Source: Paramacrobiotus richtersi (lineage: Eukaryota; Tardigrada; Eutardigrada; Parachela; Macrobiotidae). From it: a stretch of 26,389 bases of DNA. The notes beneath the pieces were generated by a model. The model was not told where the DNA came from, did not search any database, and was given only the letters and a program-made list of their open reading frames with translations. Location of the stretch: NCBI GenBank assembly GCA_034698045.1, contig JAQGAU010000553.1, forward strand, positions 1-26,389, written 5' to 3'. Below are positions 25,703 to 26,389 of the stretch, piece by piece; positions within the stretch are counted from its first letter, which is position 1, and each line of letters opens with the position of its first letter. The position numbers were made by a program, and so were the translations under genes.

Positions 25703-25713
25703 CCTTGGCCATT
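25703..25713 (+). repeat. Right copy of 11-bp target-site duplication
   Basis: CCTTGGCCATT follows the A-rich end of the retroelement fragment and matches 25116-25126 at all 11 positions. Confidence 0.7.
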
Positions 25714-26173
25714 GAAATATTAATGCGACTATACGGTCTGGAATTTAACCCTTGAGAAGGTCAAGCAAGTCTGCGGTGCTGGCATGATGGCGGCACCTTC
25801 CATAAGACAATAAAATTATACTTGTTAGTTCGTTGTAATTCCAGGTTTTCCTAACTGCTCAAGTTATCCCATCCTGTTCATATGTACGAAAAATATCATC
25901 ACTAATTACTCTATCAACAAGATACGGAATAATTATACAGGTGATCGCGGTGTTGCGCTCCCGTTTTTCGTTTGTTGTTTTGGTACTTTTGAATATTTTG
26001 GATTTCTGAAAAGTAGAGGTTCTTGGATGTACAAAGGAAGCCGTTTATTTACTACTTCGTACCAGTAATATCAGTCACGGATCATCGCATCGCGCAGAGC
26101 AGCAGTTCAAAACTTTAATAAACTGACACTTTTTATGAATTATGACAGAGCCGGCGAAGAAAATATCTACAGA
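25714..26173. other. Spacer downstream of the insertion
   Basis: AT-rich sequence with plus-strand AATAAA at 25809-25814 and 26117-26122 and a minus-strand AATAAA at 26044-26049. The last fits the end of a possible minus-strand gene entering from the right. No coding region is supported. Confidence 0.45.
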
Positions 26174-26389
26174 TTATGAAAATACGTGTGAACCATTGAG
26201 CATGCCGCTGGTCATCTGCGGCTCACGGTCCCCGGCCCGTTGCATTTTAAACGGCACGGTCAAGCTGCGGGCTAGCCAACCAGGATGAATCACTCTCTCA
26301 CCAATCAGAGCGCCATGGGATCGCATGTAAATGGGGAAATCCCAGTGAACTGCAGGCGGGGCATCGAGGCCAGAATCTGAAGCGTGTGG
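26174..26389 (-). CDS. Possible 3'-terminal exon of unknown gene (partial)
   Basis: From the window edge the minus strand stays open for 71 codons to a TAA at 26174-26176. Base composition is exon-like, and an AATAAA follows about 125 nt later. The peptide includes VHWDFPIYMRSHG, LIGERVIHPGWLARSL and VPFKMQRAGDREPQ, which match no family I recognise. The plus strand of the same block also has a 48-codon frame starting with an ATG at 26142 (MTEPAKKIST...) and ending at 26288. Which strand codes, if either, is unresolved. The minus reading is slightly preferred because of its length and the poly(A) signal. Confidence 0.35.
   Translation of the reverse strand, partial: PHASDSGLDAPPAVHWDFPIYMRSHGALIGERVIHPGWLARSLTVPFKMQRAGDREPQMTSGMLNGSHVFS

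Overview
The window is nuclear DNA from an animal. Every recognisable gene is split by GT-AG introns of roughly 70 bp to 2.2 kb. The proteins include a SMAD4-type co-Smad and a four-repeat annexin. Exons are visibly richer in G+C than the AT-rich introns and spacers. The gene set and intron style fit a compact invertebrate genome. A small ecdysozoan such as a tardigrade is possible, but the sequence alone does not fix the phylum. No tRNA, rRNA, CRISPR array or bacterial operon was seen.

Left to right: (1) 1-2060, plus: the C-terminal 281 residues of a di-N-acetylchitobiase-like GH18 enzyme, cut by the window edge. (2) 3006-6950, plus: a complete seven-exon alkylglycerone-phosphate synthase (AGPS, ether-lipid synthesis), 628 aa. 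(3) 7606-9922, minus: a complete eight-exon annexin, 380 aa, converging on AGPS. (4) 12126-13454, plus: a five-exon, 152-aa four-pass membrane protein with a Cys-rich start, resembling LAPTM4/DUF4728 proteins. (5) 14231-17019, minus: a three-exon, 724-aa nuclear protein with tandem AT-hooks, acidic tracts and several zinc fingers; no ortholog recognised. (6) 17775-23788, plus: a six-exon SMAD4, 531 aa, with large early introns. (7) 25116-25713: a 5'-truncated retroelement insertion bounded by an 11-bp target-site duplication and ending in an A-rich tail. (8) 26174-26389, minus: a possible terminal exon running off the window.

The genes do not form a pathway or operon. They are independent neighbours: lysosomal glycan degradation, peroxisomal ether-lipid synthesis, membrane binding, chromatin binding and TGF-beta/BMP signalling. 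All exon joins were made by eye from splice sites, reading phase and known family sequences. Total lengths close in frame for all five complete genes.

The best leads are a PTS1-like C-terminus on AGPS that has no visible PTS2, a textbook retroelement insertion scar, a locally templated four-residue insertion in the annexin, the tandem AT-hook/zinc-finger protein, and a Gly-to-Val change in the SMAD4 DNA-contact hairpin. I found no convincing new multi-gene system.
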